Notes under the pieces: model-generated
Database searches by the model: none
What the model was told of the DNA's origin: nothing
Seen by the model: the letters and a program-made list of their open reading frames with translations, nothing else
Part shown: positions 48,444 to 56,988 of the stretch, one piece after another
Numbering within the stretch: the stretch's first letter is position 1
Layout of the letters: each line of letters begins with the position of its first letter
Translations under genes and position numbers: made by a program
Assembly (NCBI RefSeq): GCF_026183695.1
Contig: NZ_JAPFRD010000011.1
Coordinates: forward strand, 780,796-844,795
Source of the DNA: Alteromonas aquimaris
Lineage (GTDB): Bacteria > Pseudomonadota > Gammaproteobacteria > Enterobacterales > Alteromonadaceae
Length of the DNA stretch: 64,000 nt
Reading direction: 5' to 3'

Positions 48444-48985
48444 AATAAGCTTTCCAAATCTATTTCATCAGAACAGGGCGTTTTAGCCTTGCAGGTCTGC
48501 GTCAGCTGTTTAAGGGCGGTTTGTTTAGTTTCCTCGTCTTTACATACGATCAGGTCAGGAGGAATGATGAGATTAAACCGTCTCATGTACGCGTCCTGGG
48601 CGGTAAATTGAACACAAATGTCACCTGTCATCCCCGCTAAGATAAGCGTCTGCGCTTCCAGATGGTGTAATAAAATCTCCAGGGTGGTGCCATAAAACCC
48701 AGAGTGACGGGTTTTGATAACAAAATAGTCCTCTTCACCGGGTTTTAAAAGTTTAGCCACCGGCTCACCACGCACATTATCGTGCAAGGTGTGGTCGACT
48801 AACTGGCGAAAGTCAGATCGCCACTTACCGAAATTATCATTGACGTAGATGGTGGGAATAGCATTATCGGCCAGACGTTGTTTGAATCGTTTAAGGTTTC
48901 GCGCAGCATCCAGGGCTGGCTTGAGCATTCGCTCACCGTCGTCAAATTCTAAATCGTTAATCATGTCGATAATTAACAACACAAG
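48440..48985 (-). CDS. Cysteine hydrolase (isochorismatase fold) coupled to nadE
   Basis: I place the start at GTG 48985, but the frame continues with family-like residues ([16 protein letters not shown]) to an in-frame stop, with no ATG. A strong AGGGGGG precedes an ATT at 49021, which could be a rare start. Motifs: [14 protein letters not shown] (catalytic Asp), [12 protein letters not shown] (Lys) and [19 protein letters not shown] (nucleophile Cys). The 4-bp overlap with nadE suggests a nicotinamidase-like role, but the PncA metal motif DxH is not present ([13 protein letters not shown] instead), so the substrate is open. Confidence 0.85.
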   Translation of the reverse strand, partial: LVLLIIDMINDLEFDDGERMLKPALDAARNLKRFKQRLADNAIPTIYVNDNFGKWRSDFRQLVDHTLHDNVRGEPVAKLLKPGEEDYFVIKTRHSGFYGTTLEILLHHLEAQTLILAGMTGDICVQFTAQDAYMRRFNLIIPPDLIVCKDEETKQTALKQLTQTCKAKTPCSDEIDLESLL

Positions 48986-49086
48986 TTTGCTTTTATCTGG
49001 AAAATCATCGGGTTTGTTAATTGGTTCTTCCCCCCTGTGCAGACGCCGATTGTTATCGAGGAGCTAACAAACAATTGCGTTTTTCA

Positions 49087-49221
49087 ATGGCCCAAAAGCG
49101 TGTGAAATTGGTTATGACGCTTGAAGATAATCGGATCAGTATTGAGTTTGCTCCTGCGCTAATTTATTCACTTGGGGAGCGTATCGTATGGGGAGAATTG
49201 ACCAATGCGAGTGAAAATTAA
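49087..49221 (+). CDS. Possible 44-residue small ORF
   Basis: ATG at 49087, frame MAQKRVKLVMTLEDNRISIE then FAPALIYSLGERIVWGELTNASEN. Protein-like composition, but no ribosome site. It lies in the 318-nt gap between the hydrolase and the ferritin-like gene; apart from it I see nothing else there. Confidence 0.25.
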   Translation: MAQKRVKLVMTLEDNRISIEFAPALIYSLGERIVWGELTNASEN

Positions 49222-49303
49222 ATTTTTGATAGATGTAAACATTTTGAAAATCGGCAGCATATGAACAGTTGGCAACCATTAAAACATGACGAGGAATAAC
49301 ACT

Positions 49304-49732
49304 ATGCCCAGCAAAACCACAGTACTGTCAGAACTTTGCCATCTTGATTATGACGCAGTGGCGGCGTACGAAGCGACCTTAGAGAGAATAGAAGATGACA
49401 CTCTAAAAAGAACGATTGCAGAATTTTGTAAGGATCACCGCGATCACATTACCAAATTGAACGAATTATTGCTTCAAAATGGCGAGAAAGAAGTTAACGG
49501 CACTGACCTTAAAAAATTTCTTACCAAGGGAAAAGTGGTGATTGCAGGGCTTATTAACGATAAAGCTATTCTTGAAGCCATGAATATGAACGAAAAAGTG
49601 ACCGAAGAAGCCTATGAAAAAGCGTTGAAAAACGATGAGTTAACGGTGAGTGAACGGTCAGTGTTAGAAAAGCATTATGCTGATGAAAGACGTCATAAGC
49701 AATGGTTCTCAGAGATGGCTGATAAGAAGTAG
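49304..49732 (+). CDS. DUF2383/ferritin-like four-helix protein
   Basis: The ATG at 49304 follows GAGGAATAAC. ~142 residues, all-helical: MPSKTTVLSELCHLDYDAVA, then EFCKDHRDHITKLNEL, then a last helix EKHYADERRHKQWFSEMADK. Paired Glu/His positions on helices 1, 2 and 4 (DYDAVAAYEAT, KDHRDH, YADERRH) suit a di-iron or metal-binding ferritin-like bundle of the DUF2383/PA2169 type. Related genes are stress-associated. The product is soluble. Confidence 0.75.
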   Translation: MPSKTTVLSELCHLDYDAVAAYEATLERIEDDTLKRTIAEFCKDHRDHITKLNELLLQNGEKEVNGTDLKKFLTKGKVVIAGLINDKAILEAMNMNEKVTEEAYEKALKNDELTVSERSVLEKHYADERRHKQWFSEMADKK

Positions 49733-49878
49733 CGGGTGGGTAAATTACTCGCCCCTAATTTTATAGTACTTTATTCAGGGGACACAGTGCGGGCTTTACT
49801 TTATAACATTGCATGGAGCTGTATTTGCTCATCTACGAATGCCATGTTTGATAGTAATGCCCCGTAGTGTGATAGTAA

Positions 49879-49901
49879 ATGCCAGCGCTCCCTGCTGGCA
49901 T
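49879..49901 (-). terminator. Probable terminator of the DegQ gene
   Basis: Perfect 8-bp stem ATGCCAGC / GCTGGCAT with a 7-nt loop just past the degQ stop. The following minus-strand sequence is T-rich (TTTACT) but not a full U-tract, so moderate confidence. Confidence 0.6.
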
Positions 49902-49907
49902 CGTACT

Positions 49908-51269
49908 TTATTCAATTACAATAAACAGTGAGCCGCCTTGGCGTTCCACTCGCAAAAGAACAGTAGAACGACTCCTTGCCAGCGCTTGATTCAACTCTTT
50001 CAAATTTTTCACCCGTTGCTGGTTTACCGAAACAATTAAATCGCCTGGCCTCAAACCACTGTAAGCGGCCGTACTGTTGGGCGCGACGTGAATAACCCGA
50101 ACCCCGGAATTATCCCCTTCAGCCTGAAGTTGGACCCCACTCAATAACTTATGCTGTGTCTTTGAGGTGACGGAAACCTCGTCAGGAGACTGGACTTTGA
50201 CGTCAACGTTCAATTCACGCCCGTCACGTAACAGCGCCACTCTAGCTTTCTGACCGATAGCTTTCATCCCTATCTGACTACGCAGGATGCCCGTGGAAGT
50301 GGTGGGCTTGCCATCTATCGCAATGATCACATCCCCTGTTCTTAGCCCTGCTCTAAAGGCAGGGGAATCTTCTACTACTTGGGTAATTAACACGCCGGTA
50401 CGTCCGTTCTCCAATTTGAAGGCTTCACGTAAATTTGGGGTGATATCCTGAATGCCTATACCAATCTGGCCGCGTTTTACCTCCCCGCTATCAACAATCT
50501 GTAACATACTGGCATACGCCATGTTAGCGGGTATGGCGAAGCCTATGCCCACATTGCCTCCAGCAGGCGAGATAATGGCGGTATTGATGCCCACCAATTC
50601 GCCAGCTAGGTTGACTAATGCGCCGCCTGAATTTCCGGGGTTGATGGAGGCGTCTGTTTGAATAAAGTTTTCATACCCTTCGATGCCTAATCCTGTTCTG
50701 CCCAGAGCACTAATGACCCCGGTAGTGACGGTTTGGCCAAGCCCAAAGGGATTGCCGATCGCTACCACAAAGTCCCCCACTTCCATCACATCAGAATCGG
50801 CAAACTTGACCGCCTTCAGATTGGACGCCTCTACCTCTAAAATGGCAATATCCAGCTCGCTGTCAACACCCAACACTTCAGCGATAAAATCACGCCCGTC
50901 AGAAAGGGAGACCAATACTTCATCCGCTCCCTTTATGACATGATGGTTGGTCATAATATAGCCATGTTCAGCATCTACAATGACCCCTGATCCCGCGCTT
51001 TGTTGTCTTTTTAGCGGGCGTTGTTCATAGTATCTGGGATCAGGAAGATTAAAGAAACGGCGAAAAAACGGATCGTTCAGCAATGGATTTTGGGTATATT
51101 TTTGTTTTGAATAGGTGGATATATTGACCACAGCCGGATTGACTTCCTTTATCATGGGCGATAGCGAAGGAAAAGGTTTGCCGTCAGGGGTTATATTAGG
51201 CAGTGCCGCCAGAGCTGTACTTATTGTTAGAGCATATAAAAAGATGGTGATGAATAGTTGTCTGTTCAT
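49908..51269 (-). CDS. degQ: Periplasmic Do-family serine protease/chaperone DegQ
   Basis: 453 residues with a signal peptide (MNRQLFITIFLYALTISTALA). The protease domain holds the triad His110 (MTNHHVIKG), Asp140 (SELDIAILE) and Ser214 (NPGNSGGAL). Two PDZ domains follow (RGQIGIGIQDITPNLREAF and LLSGVQLQAEGDNSGVRVI). It degrades or refolds misfolded envelope proteins. It lies downstream of ibpA on the same strand but behind a terminator, in a proteostasis block with SecDF. The ribosome site is GAGGGA. Confidence 0.95.
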   Translation of the reverse strand: MNRQLFITIFLYALTISTALAALPNITPDGKPFPSLSPMIKEVNPAVVNISTYSKQKYTQNPLLNDPFFRRFFNLPDPRYYEQRPLKRQQSAGSGVIVDAEHGYIMTNHHVIKGADEVLVSLSDGRDFIAEVLGVDSELDIAILEVEASNLKAVKFADSDVMEVGDFVVAIGNPFGLGQTVTTGVISALGRTGLGIEGYENFIQTDASINPGNSGGALVNLAGELVGINTAIISPAGGNVGIGFAIPANMAYASMLQIVDSGEVKRGQIGIGIQDITPNLREAFKLENGRTGVLITQVVEDSPAFRAGLRTGDVIIAIDGKPTTSTGILRSQIGMKAIGQKARVALLRDGRELNVDVKVQSPDEVSVTSKTQHKLLSGVQLQAEGDNSGVRVIHVAPNSTAAYSGLRPGDLIVSVNQQRVKNLKELNQALARSRSTVLLRVERQGGSLFIVIE

Positions 51270-51333
51270 GGCTGATCCCTCTTACCGGGTATACAACATG
51301 TACCTACCTGAGCTGCAAAAATTGAATAAGAAA

Positions 51334-51357
51334 GGGGCGAATACCTACATTCGCCCC
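51334..51357 (-). terminator. Rho-independent terminator of the Hsp20 gene
   Basis: 9-bp stem GGGGCGAAT / ATTCGCCCC with a 6-nt loop, followed on the minus strand by TTTCTTATTC. It lies 10 nt past the hsp20 stop. Confidence 0.85.
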
Positions 51358-51367
51358 CGAAGCTTAG

Positions 51368-51865
51368 TTACGCAACTTTTTCAGCTTTCTCCTTGCCCTT
51401 CTCATTTTCCTTGTCCTTATCGGACTTATGTTGAAGGATATTACTACCACCGTTAATCGAGATAGTTCTAGGCTTCATCGCCTCAGGGATTTCCTTGACT
51501 AGTTCAATAGTAAGCAAGCCGTTAGATAAGTCGGCACCGGTTACTTCTACGTAGTCTGCCAGGTTAAATTTGCGCTCGAAAGAACGGTTAGCAATACCTT
51601 GATATAGATATTTACTTTCGTCTTTAGCCTCCTTATTACCTTTAACTGTGAGGACGCCTTTTTCAACTTGTAACTCAAGGTCGTCCTGAGAGAATCCAGC
51701 TACCGCCACGGTAATAGCGTACTTATTTTCATCTAACACTTCGATGTTGTAGGGGGGGTAGCCACCAGAAGTTGAATCGCCGGTCAACGCACTGTTAATT
51801 AGCGATGCAAAACGGTCAAATCCCACACTGTTTCGATATAGTGGTGATAAATCAATTGTATTCAT
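51368..51865 (-). CDS. ibpA: Hsp20/alpha-crystallin small heat-shock protein (IbpA type)
   Basis: The ATG at 51865 (MNTIDLSPLYRNSVGFDRFA) matches the E. coli IbpA start and follows GGAGGATATAACC; the upstream frame to 51904 is shadow. ~165 residues: short N-terminal arm, alpha-crystallin domain (PPYNIEVLDENKYAITVAVA, YLYQGIANRSFERKF), the IxI-type anchor (ISI), and an unusual Lys/Glu-rich tail (DKDKENEKGKEKAEKVA). It holds unfolded proteins for DnaK/ClpB. A sigma-32 promoter and an RNA thermometer lie upstream, so it is heat-controlled at two levels. Confidence 0.94.
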   Translation of the reverse strand: MNTIDLSPLYRNSVGFDRFASLINSALTGDSTSGGYPPYNIEVLDENKYAITVAVAGFSQDDLELQVEKGVLTVKGNKEAKDESKYLYQGIANRSFERKFNLADYVEVTGADLSNGLLTIELVKEIPEAMKPRTISINGGSNILQHKSDKDKENEKGKEKAEKVA

Positions 51866-51869
51866 GGTT

Positions 51870-51891
51870 ATATCCTCCATTGAAGCAATAT
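51870..51891 (-). promoter_or_regulatory. ROSE-like RNA thermometer in the ibpA leader
   Basis: In the minus-strand RNA, AUAUUGCUUC pairs with GGAGGAUAU across an AAU loop, with one bulged G inside the UUGCU motif. That motif opposite the Shine-Dalgarno sequence (GGAGG) is the defining ROSE feature of ibp leaders. Heating would free the ribosome site. Confidence 0.75.
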
Positions 51892-51946
51892 AAATAAAAA
51901 ACAATTAATTTCGAAAGGCTCTGGATAGACATCCTTTCACTGTATT

Positions 51947-51975
51947 TTTTAGGGTTTGGAAAAAGAGATTTCAAG
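51947..51975 (-). promoter_or_regulatory. Sigma-32 (heat-shock) promoter of ibpA
   Basis: On the minus strand CTTGAAA (51969-51975) and CCCTAAAA (51947-51954) are 14 nt apart, close to the sigma-32 consensus CTTGAAA-N11-16-CCCCATNT. The promoter lies ~80 nt upstream of the ibpA start. Confidence 0.78.
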
Positions 51976-52023
51976 AGCAAAAAAATAAAATTTTTTTATA
52001 ATTTTATTACTACCAGGAATAAA

Positions 52024-52053
52024 AAAGAGCACGTGCTGTTCACGGTGCTCTTT
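52024..52053 (-). terminator. Rho-independent terminator of the secDF gene
   Basis: 9-bp stem AAAGAGCAC / GTGCTCTTT with a 12-nt loop, followed on the minus strand by a T6 tract. It lies ~80 nt past the secDF stop and just before the ibpA promoter. Confidence 0.88.
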
Positions 52054-52133
52054 GAGTAATCCATCGCTTCCTCTATTCGTTTTCGCTAGACATCTGTGAA
52101 AGATATAGGATGTGCTTGCGTACCGAAATGAGG

Positions 52134-54689
52134 CTAAGGAATATGCGCAAGTGAAGCTTTAATTTCTTCTGCAGTAGGTTTAAGTTGGGCTTTTCCCTTT
52201 TTCTGACGCTGCATACCTAACCAATACATCAAAGAAGAGGTGATAAACAAAGTAGATGAGGTGCCAATCACCACAGCAAACACCATAGGCAACGCGAAGC
52301 TTTCCACAGCAGTACCGCCAAGCCATGCCATCGGCAGCAACGCCAGTAAAGTAGTTAGCGATGTAAACACGGTGCGACTGAGGGTGCTGTTAACTGCTTG
52401 ATTAATGATAACAGACAAAGGTTTACTTGCATCCAGCCGCAGAAGTTCCCGAATACGATCAAGTACCACCACTTTGTCGTTAATGGAATAGCCGATAAGT
52501 GCCAATAAGGCGGCCACTGCGGTCAGATTAAACTCTACCCCACTCACGACAAAAAATCCGATGGTTTTGGTTAAATCCAGGATCACTGTCAATAAAGCGG
52601 CCATGGCAAAATGGGTCTCGAATCTTATCCATAGATAAACTAGCATTCCAGCGCCCGCAATCAGCAAGGCGAGAATAGACAACTCGGTAAAACCATCGCT
52701 GACTTTGGGCCCCACCATGTCGACTTTTAAAAATGTAACTTCATTATCTGTCAGTGAAATAACTTGTTTCAGCTGTTCAATTTGTGCAGCGTTATTATGT
52801 TTGGCTCCTTGCGCAGCATTATCAGCACTAATAGGAGCGCGCAACAGATAACGATGTTGATCGCCGTATTCCTGAATCGCTATATGACTAAAACCCTCGT
52901 CTTGGGTGACCTGTCTAAGTTCGTCGATGGACAAGTTGGGGGCTGTGACTTCGATTATTGTGCCGCCGGTAAAGTCGACGCCGTACTCTAATCCCGGCTT
53001 GATAAACAGCGCGATGGATACCACTGTGAGCACCACTGAAATAAAAAATGCGATCTTACGTTTTGCTATAAAGTTGAAACCAACGAGCTTGTCACTGAGT
53101 CGTAGCAAAGGCGAGGTAAAATCTAATGGCGTGTATTCGCGTGCGGACACCTGTTTAGCCTTGGCGACCTTAAGCATTATCATTTTGGTAAGCGCCACGG
53201 CGGTAAATACCGATGACACGATCCCAAGTGCAATGGTAATGGCGAAGCCTTTAACCGGCCCGCTACCAAACATAAACAGTAAGCTTACCGCAATCAGAGT
53301 GGTAAAGTTAGAATCGACAATGGTGGCTAACGCTTTGGCAAAACCGACTTCAATAGCACTGACGGGCGGCCGGCCTTTTTTGCTTTCTTCGCGAATACGT
53401 TCATTTACAAGGATATTGGCATCGACGGCCATCCCCATGGTTAGAATTAATCCTGCTATACCGGGTAAGGTTAGGGTGGCATCAAATAGGGTCAGCGCTC
53501 CAAACAATAGCGCCATATTGATACACAGCGCAAAACTGGCAATGGCCCCCCATCTACCATAAATAGCTACCATACACATTAATACCAGAACCGCGCCCGC
53601 CACACCACTTTGGATACCTGCTTGAATAGCGTCACCGCCTAAATCGGGCCCAACTGTGCGTTCTTCAATAATGGAAAGTGGGATTGGCAAGGCACCGGTG
53701 CGCAGCATCAATGCGGTATTACTCGCTTCAGGCAATGTGAAATTACCCGTGATCTCACCGCGGCCCCCAGGAATTGTGCTATTAATAACGGGGGCTGTAA
53801 TCACCTTATCGTCTAGCACAATGGCTAATACCCGGCCGATGTTGTCGCGAGTCATGGCGGCAAACTGCTTGGCGCCAGCACTATCCAGTCTAAAGGTGAC
53901 CACGGGCTGGCCGGTTTCACTACTTAGTTCGCCCGCCGCATCGGTAATATGTTCACCTTTTAAAGCGACTTTTTGTTCAAGACGGTAAAGGTTGCCAGCT
54001 TCGTCTATTCTGGTCATCGACGGGCCTGAGCGACTGTCAGCCTGCCAATGGAAAGTCATCTGCGCAGTAGTTCCCAACAAACGTTTTACAGACGCAGGAT
54101 CAGACACGCCAGGCATCTGCACTAAAATAGCCTCTTTCCCCTGCAAGGTGACGGTGGGCTCCGTCAGTCCGGTTTCGTTTAGTCGTTTACGAACAATCTC
54201 TACACTTCTTCCCAGCGCATCCTTAAGCAATTGTTTAGTGTATTGCTCGTCCAATGTCAGCGTCACTGTGTGCTGCTTTATCTTGACATCAAGTGCACTG
54301 CCACCAGAGGGCTGCGCAGAGACAGAGAAGGCGGCTGCGGCGATCTTTCTGGCATCTATTTCATCGCGGAATGTAAACACCCGCTGGTGCTCGCCATCCT
54401 TGTTATTCACTATGTGGCTGTCGGAATAGCGGATATTTTGGGCGCGCAATTCGCTGAATAAGTCGGCTGCCAAACTGTCTAATTGTTTAGCAAGGAGTTC
54501 GTGAGTGTCGGCGGCCAGCAAAAGATGGGAGCCGCCTTGTAAATCTAACCCTAACAATAAGGTATTGGAGGTATACCAGTCAGGTAGCTGTTGTTTCAGC
54601 GATTGAGGCAAAATATTGGGAGCAGCGCTAAACAGCCCCAGTAATACAATGAGTACGTATACAAAACCACGCAATGAAAATCGCGCCAT
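52134..54689 (-). CDS. secDF: Fused protein-translocase subunit SecDF
   Basis: The ATG at 54689 (MARFSLRGFVYVLIVLLG) follows AGGAATT and is preferred to 54740. ~850 residues. The SecD half has the DLQGGSHLLLAADT motif, the P1 periplasmic domain and a six-helix bundle with MGMAVDANILVNERIREE. The SecF half starts near RKIAFFISVVLTVVS and has YGVDFTGGTIIEV and IGYSINDKVVVLDRIRELL. SecDF uses the proton gradient to help preproteins leave the SecYEG channel. In gammaproteobacteria SecD and SecF are usually separate in a yajC operon; this fused copy is probably an accessory paralogue. Confidence 0.93.
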   Translation of the reverse strand: MARFSLRGFVYVLIVLLGLFSAAPNILPQSLKQQLPDWYTSNTLLLGLDLQGGSHLLLAADTHELLAKQLDSLAADLFSELRAQNIRYSDSHIVNNKDGEHQRVFTFRDEIDARKIAAAAFSVSAQPSGGSALDVKIKQHTVTLTLDEQYTKQLLKDALGRSVEIVRKRLNETGLTEPTVTLQGKEAILVQMPGVSDPASVKRLLGTTAQMTFHWQADSRSGPSMTRIDEAGNLYRLEQKVALKGEHITDAAGELSSETGQPVVTFRLDSAGAKQFAAMTRDNIGRVLAIVLDDKVITAPVINSTIPGGRGEITGNFTLPEASNTALMLRTGALPIPLSIIEERTVGPDLGGDAIQAGIQSGVAGAVLVLMCMVAIYGRWGAIASFALCINMALLFGALTLFDATLTLPGIAGLILTMGMAVDANILVNERIREESKKGRPPVSAIEVGFAKALATIVDSNFTTLIAVSLLFMFGSGPVKGFAITIALGIVSSVFTAVALTKMIMLKVAKAKQVSAREYTPLDFTSPLLRLSDKLVGFNFIAKRKIAFFISVVLTVVSIALFIKPGLEYGVDFTGGTIIEVTAPNLSIDELRQVTQDEGFSHIAIQEYGDQHRYLLRAPISADNAAQGAKHNNAAQIEQLKQVISLTDNEVTFLKVDMVGPKVSDGFTELSILALLIAGAGMLVYLWIRFETHFAMAALLTVILDLTKTIGFFVVSGVEFNLTAVAALLALIGYSINDKVVVLDRIRELLRLDASKPLSVIINQAVNSTLSRTVFTSLTTLLALLPMAWLGGTAVESFALPMVFAVVIGTSSTLFITSSLMYWLGMQRQKKGKAQLKPTAEEIKASLAHIP

Positions 54690-54761
54690 TTTTTTAATTC
54701 CTAAACAAAGAAGGGGTAAGGCGAAAATATGCACCTGCACATTGACACCGATTAATTGTGC

Positions 54762-55133
54762 TTAGGGCAGAAGAATGGGTGGGCCGCGAGGGATAGGACG
54801 ATAGTGTTTTTGTATATGGCCGTGGAGCAATGCCTCCAACGCGAGTGTTGAAACCACGGTAGTCGCTTGTACTAAAGCCCACGGAGGTATTAGATCGGGT
54901 GTATCGGCCTGTTCAATCCCATCCAGCGTGGTGCCCGTCCAACGAAGGGAGTGACTTTTACTTGTGTAGTTATACTGGACTACCGGAGAAGATTTAGAAA
55001 ATGCTGGCTGCTCAGACACATTATCAGTGGCAAAACTGGCATTCATAATAAGACACGAGAACACCCACGCCATAAATACTGGCATAAAACACGACATTTT
55101 CTCACGCAAATTCATCGGGTTCACAGTAGTCAT
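54762..55133 (-). CDS. Small secreted hypothetical protein upstream of SecDF
   Basis: I take ATG 55133 (MTTVNPMNLREKMSCF); later ATGs at 55115 and 55097 are also possible, since the hydrophobic signal-like segment PVFMAWVFSCLIMNASFA starts after them. The frame further upstream to 55229 is less likely. The mature part is ~75 residues, ending in a Pro/His-rich tail. No family recognised. It lies 72 nt upstream of secDF on the same strand, so it may share its transcript. Confidence 0.45.
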   Translation of the reverse strand: MTTVNPMNLREKMSCFMPVFMAWVFSCLIMNASFATDNVSEQPAFSKSSPVVQYNYTSKSHSLRWTGTTLDGIEQADTPDLIPPWALVQATTVVSTLALEALLHGHIQKHYRPIPRGPPILLP

Positions 55134-55536
55134 TCTATCATCAGGCCAGGTGCAGGACAGAAGTGATCTCATAGGGGGCGACACTACAAATATGATGCTG
55201 AAACGGTAAAATAACAAGCGCCTGAGCAAGAATATTTTTTATTGATTTGGTTTAGCTTTTGGGTACAAAAAATAAAGTACATCCAGCCATATATAGAGCT
55301 GTGTAAAGGGCTTTTAAAAGCTTACAGAAAAGGTGATGGCAGCGTTGCGTTCTCTGAGATGGTAACGAGTCCGAACGCTTTATACTTGTTCGCTATCTCA
55401 TGTAGCTGTTCCGTCTGGTTAATCGACTTCAAGCCGGCTAACCTTATAGCCAGTTGTGAATTAGAAGTAGATAGCTTCATTTTCAATATTTTGGTTGGCA
55501 AATAGACTGTTCAATATGAACAGAAAAGGACAAAAC
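55134..55536. other. Divergent intergenic region, nothing recognised
   Basis: About 400 AT-rich nt between the small secreted gene and the oxidoreductase. It should hold promoters for both directions. A plus-strand frame at 55242-55505 has no ribosome site. Confidence 0.4.
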
Positions 55537-56526
55537 ATGAGAGCAATGATTGTTGAGCAGTACGGTGATAACGGTGAATTTGTGCAGGCCGACGTGCCCA
55601 AACCAGAGGTAACTGCTAACCACATATTGGTGCGTATTGCAGCCTCGAGTGTGAACCCAGTGGATACCAAGATTCGAGCAAATGGTGCTAGCCTGCCTTT
55701 TGCGCCAAAGCTTCCGGCGATATTGGGCATGGACTTTGCCGGCACAGTGGAAGCCGTAGGCGAAGGAGTAACAGAGTTTAGCGTGGGCGATGCAGTCTAC
55801 GGTTGCGCCGGTGGCCTGGGTGATTTGCAAGGCACGCTCGCAGAATTCATTAATGCGGATGTGCGTCTGGTGGCAAAAAAGCCAGCCAATTTAAGTATGC
55901 GCGAAGCGGCCGCACTACCGTTAGTAAGTATCACCGCATACGAAGGCTTAACGCGCGCAGGCATGACCGCAGGGCAAAAGGTGCTGGTACATGGCGGCAG
56001 TGGCGGTGTCGGCCATATCGCATTACAGCTCGCGAAAGCATGGGGGGCAGAAGTGTATGCCAGCGCAGGCAGCCAGGAAAAACTCGACCTGATCCGCGAA
56101 CTGGGTGCTTCCCCAATAAACTATAAAACCGAGTCGGTATCGGATTACGTGGATGCCCACACCGATGGAAAAGGGTTTGACGTGGTATTTGACTCGGTAG
56201 GCAGTGAAAACATTGCACCATCGCTGGAGGCGGCAACGCTCAATGGTCAAATTGCTACCACAGTGTCAACGGTCGAAGTCGACCTGTCTCAAGCACATCT
56301 GAAGGGCTTATCCCTCCATGTGGTATTTATGCTGATCCCCATGATCCACAATGTGGGCCGAGAAGCCCACGCCATCATCCTAGAAGAAGTAGCTAAACTC
56401 GCTGAAAGCGGCAAGCTCAAGCCCGTGCTGGATGAAAACCGCTATTCATTGGCTGAAGTGGGCAAGGCGCATTCACGTTTGTTAAGTGGCGAAGGTATGG
56501 GTAAGGTGGTGATTGATAATGAGTAA
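55537..56526 (+). CDS. Zinc-type alcohol dehydrogenase/quinone oxidoreductase (MDR superfamily)
   Basis: ATG 55537 (MRAMIVEQYGDNGEFVQADV) follows AGGACAAAAC. ~329 residues. A GroES-like half (VRIAASSVNPVDTKIRA, MDFAGTVEAVGEGVTEF) precedes a Rossmann half with the NADPH motif VLVHGGSGGVGHIALQLAK and FDVVFDSVG. The catalytic zinc Cys ligand is not evident, so it fits the zinc-independent quinone oxidoreductase branch that reduces quinones or enones with NADPH. It ends 1 nt before the small ORF at 56527. Confidence 0.92.
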   Translation: MRAMIVEQYGDNGEFVQADVPKPEVTANHILVRIAASSVNPVDTKIRANGASLPFAPKLPAILGMDFAGTVEAVGEGVTEFSVGDAVYGCAGGLGDLQGTLAEFINADVRLVAKKPANLSMREAAALPLVSITAYEGLTRAGMTAGQKVLVHGGSGGVGHIALQLAKAWGAEVYASAGSQEKLDLIRELGASPINYKTESVSDYVDAHTDGKGFDVVFDSVGSENIAPSLEAATLNGQIATTVSTVEVDLSQAHLKGLSLHVVFMLIPMIHNVGREAHAIILEEVAKLAESGKLKPVLDENRYSLAEVGKAHSRLLSGEGMGKVVIDNE

Positions 56527-56730
56527 TTGAAAACCCAGTTGTCTTTGAAAGGTGACTCGATAGCATTACCGCAAGATATGTATTACTTGGTTGAGAAAAG
56601 GCTGACTCAGCTTAAATCTAGTCATGAATATTCTAACATTTACTCCTATCTACGAGGTGAGGAACAGGTCATCGAACACACTTTGATGGACATTGGGTTG
56701 TATTGCATCAAAACAGAGAAGCGACGATGA
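56527..56730 (+). CDS. Small hypothetical ORF, low confidence
   Basis: 67 residues from a TTG immediately after the oxidoreductase stop (MKTQLSLKGDSIALPQDMYY). AT-rich compared with the oxidoreductase. Its TGA overlaps the ATG of the next small ORF (ATGA), the pattern of a coupled pair. No family recognised. It could be a remnant of inserted DNA beside the tRNA gene. Confidence 0.35.
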   Translation: MKTQLSLKGDSIALPQDMYYLVEKRLTQLKSSHEYSNIYSYLRGEEQVIEHTLMDIGLYCIKTEKRR

Positions 56731-56906
56731 ACTATGTTATAAAAAATGGGGAGTTTTTTAGGTACTTTACTTGTAGACGAATACTACATTATTCTGACTT
56801 TTTTCAGCTCTCATGGCTTAAAAAAACAACGAGCAGTCCACCAATAATTTATCATCAAACCATTCAAAAGTGGATAAGACAAGGTCAAAATTGGAGAGCT
56901 AAATAA
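56727..56906 (+). CDS. Small hypothetical ORF, coupled to the previous
   Basis: 59 residues starting at the ATGA overlap (MNYVIKNGEFFRYFTCRRIL). Basic and aromatic, AT-rich, no recognised family. It ends ~80 nt before the 3' end of the convergent tRNA gene. Together with its partner it may be residual foreign DNA. Confidence 0.3.
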   Translation: MNYVIKNGEFFRYFTCRRILHYSDFFQLSWLKKTTSSPPIIYHQTIQKWIRQGQNWRAK

Positions 56907-56988
56907 CCTAATGTTCTCCTCATTATAGGGCCATTAAACCCCAATAGTGGAGGGTAGTAAATTTAAAAAAATTTCGTAAAAAAGGAAG

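Noticed and set aside
52906..53562. 218-residue plus-strand frame inside secDF
   Set aside because: Antisense to a clear SecDF sequence; no start signal or family.
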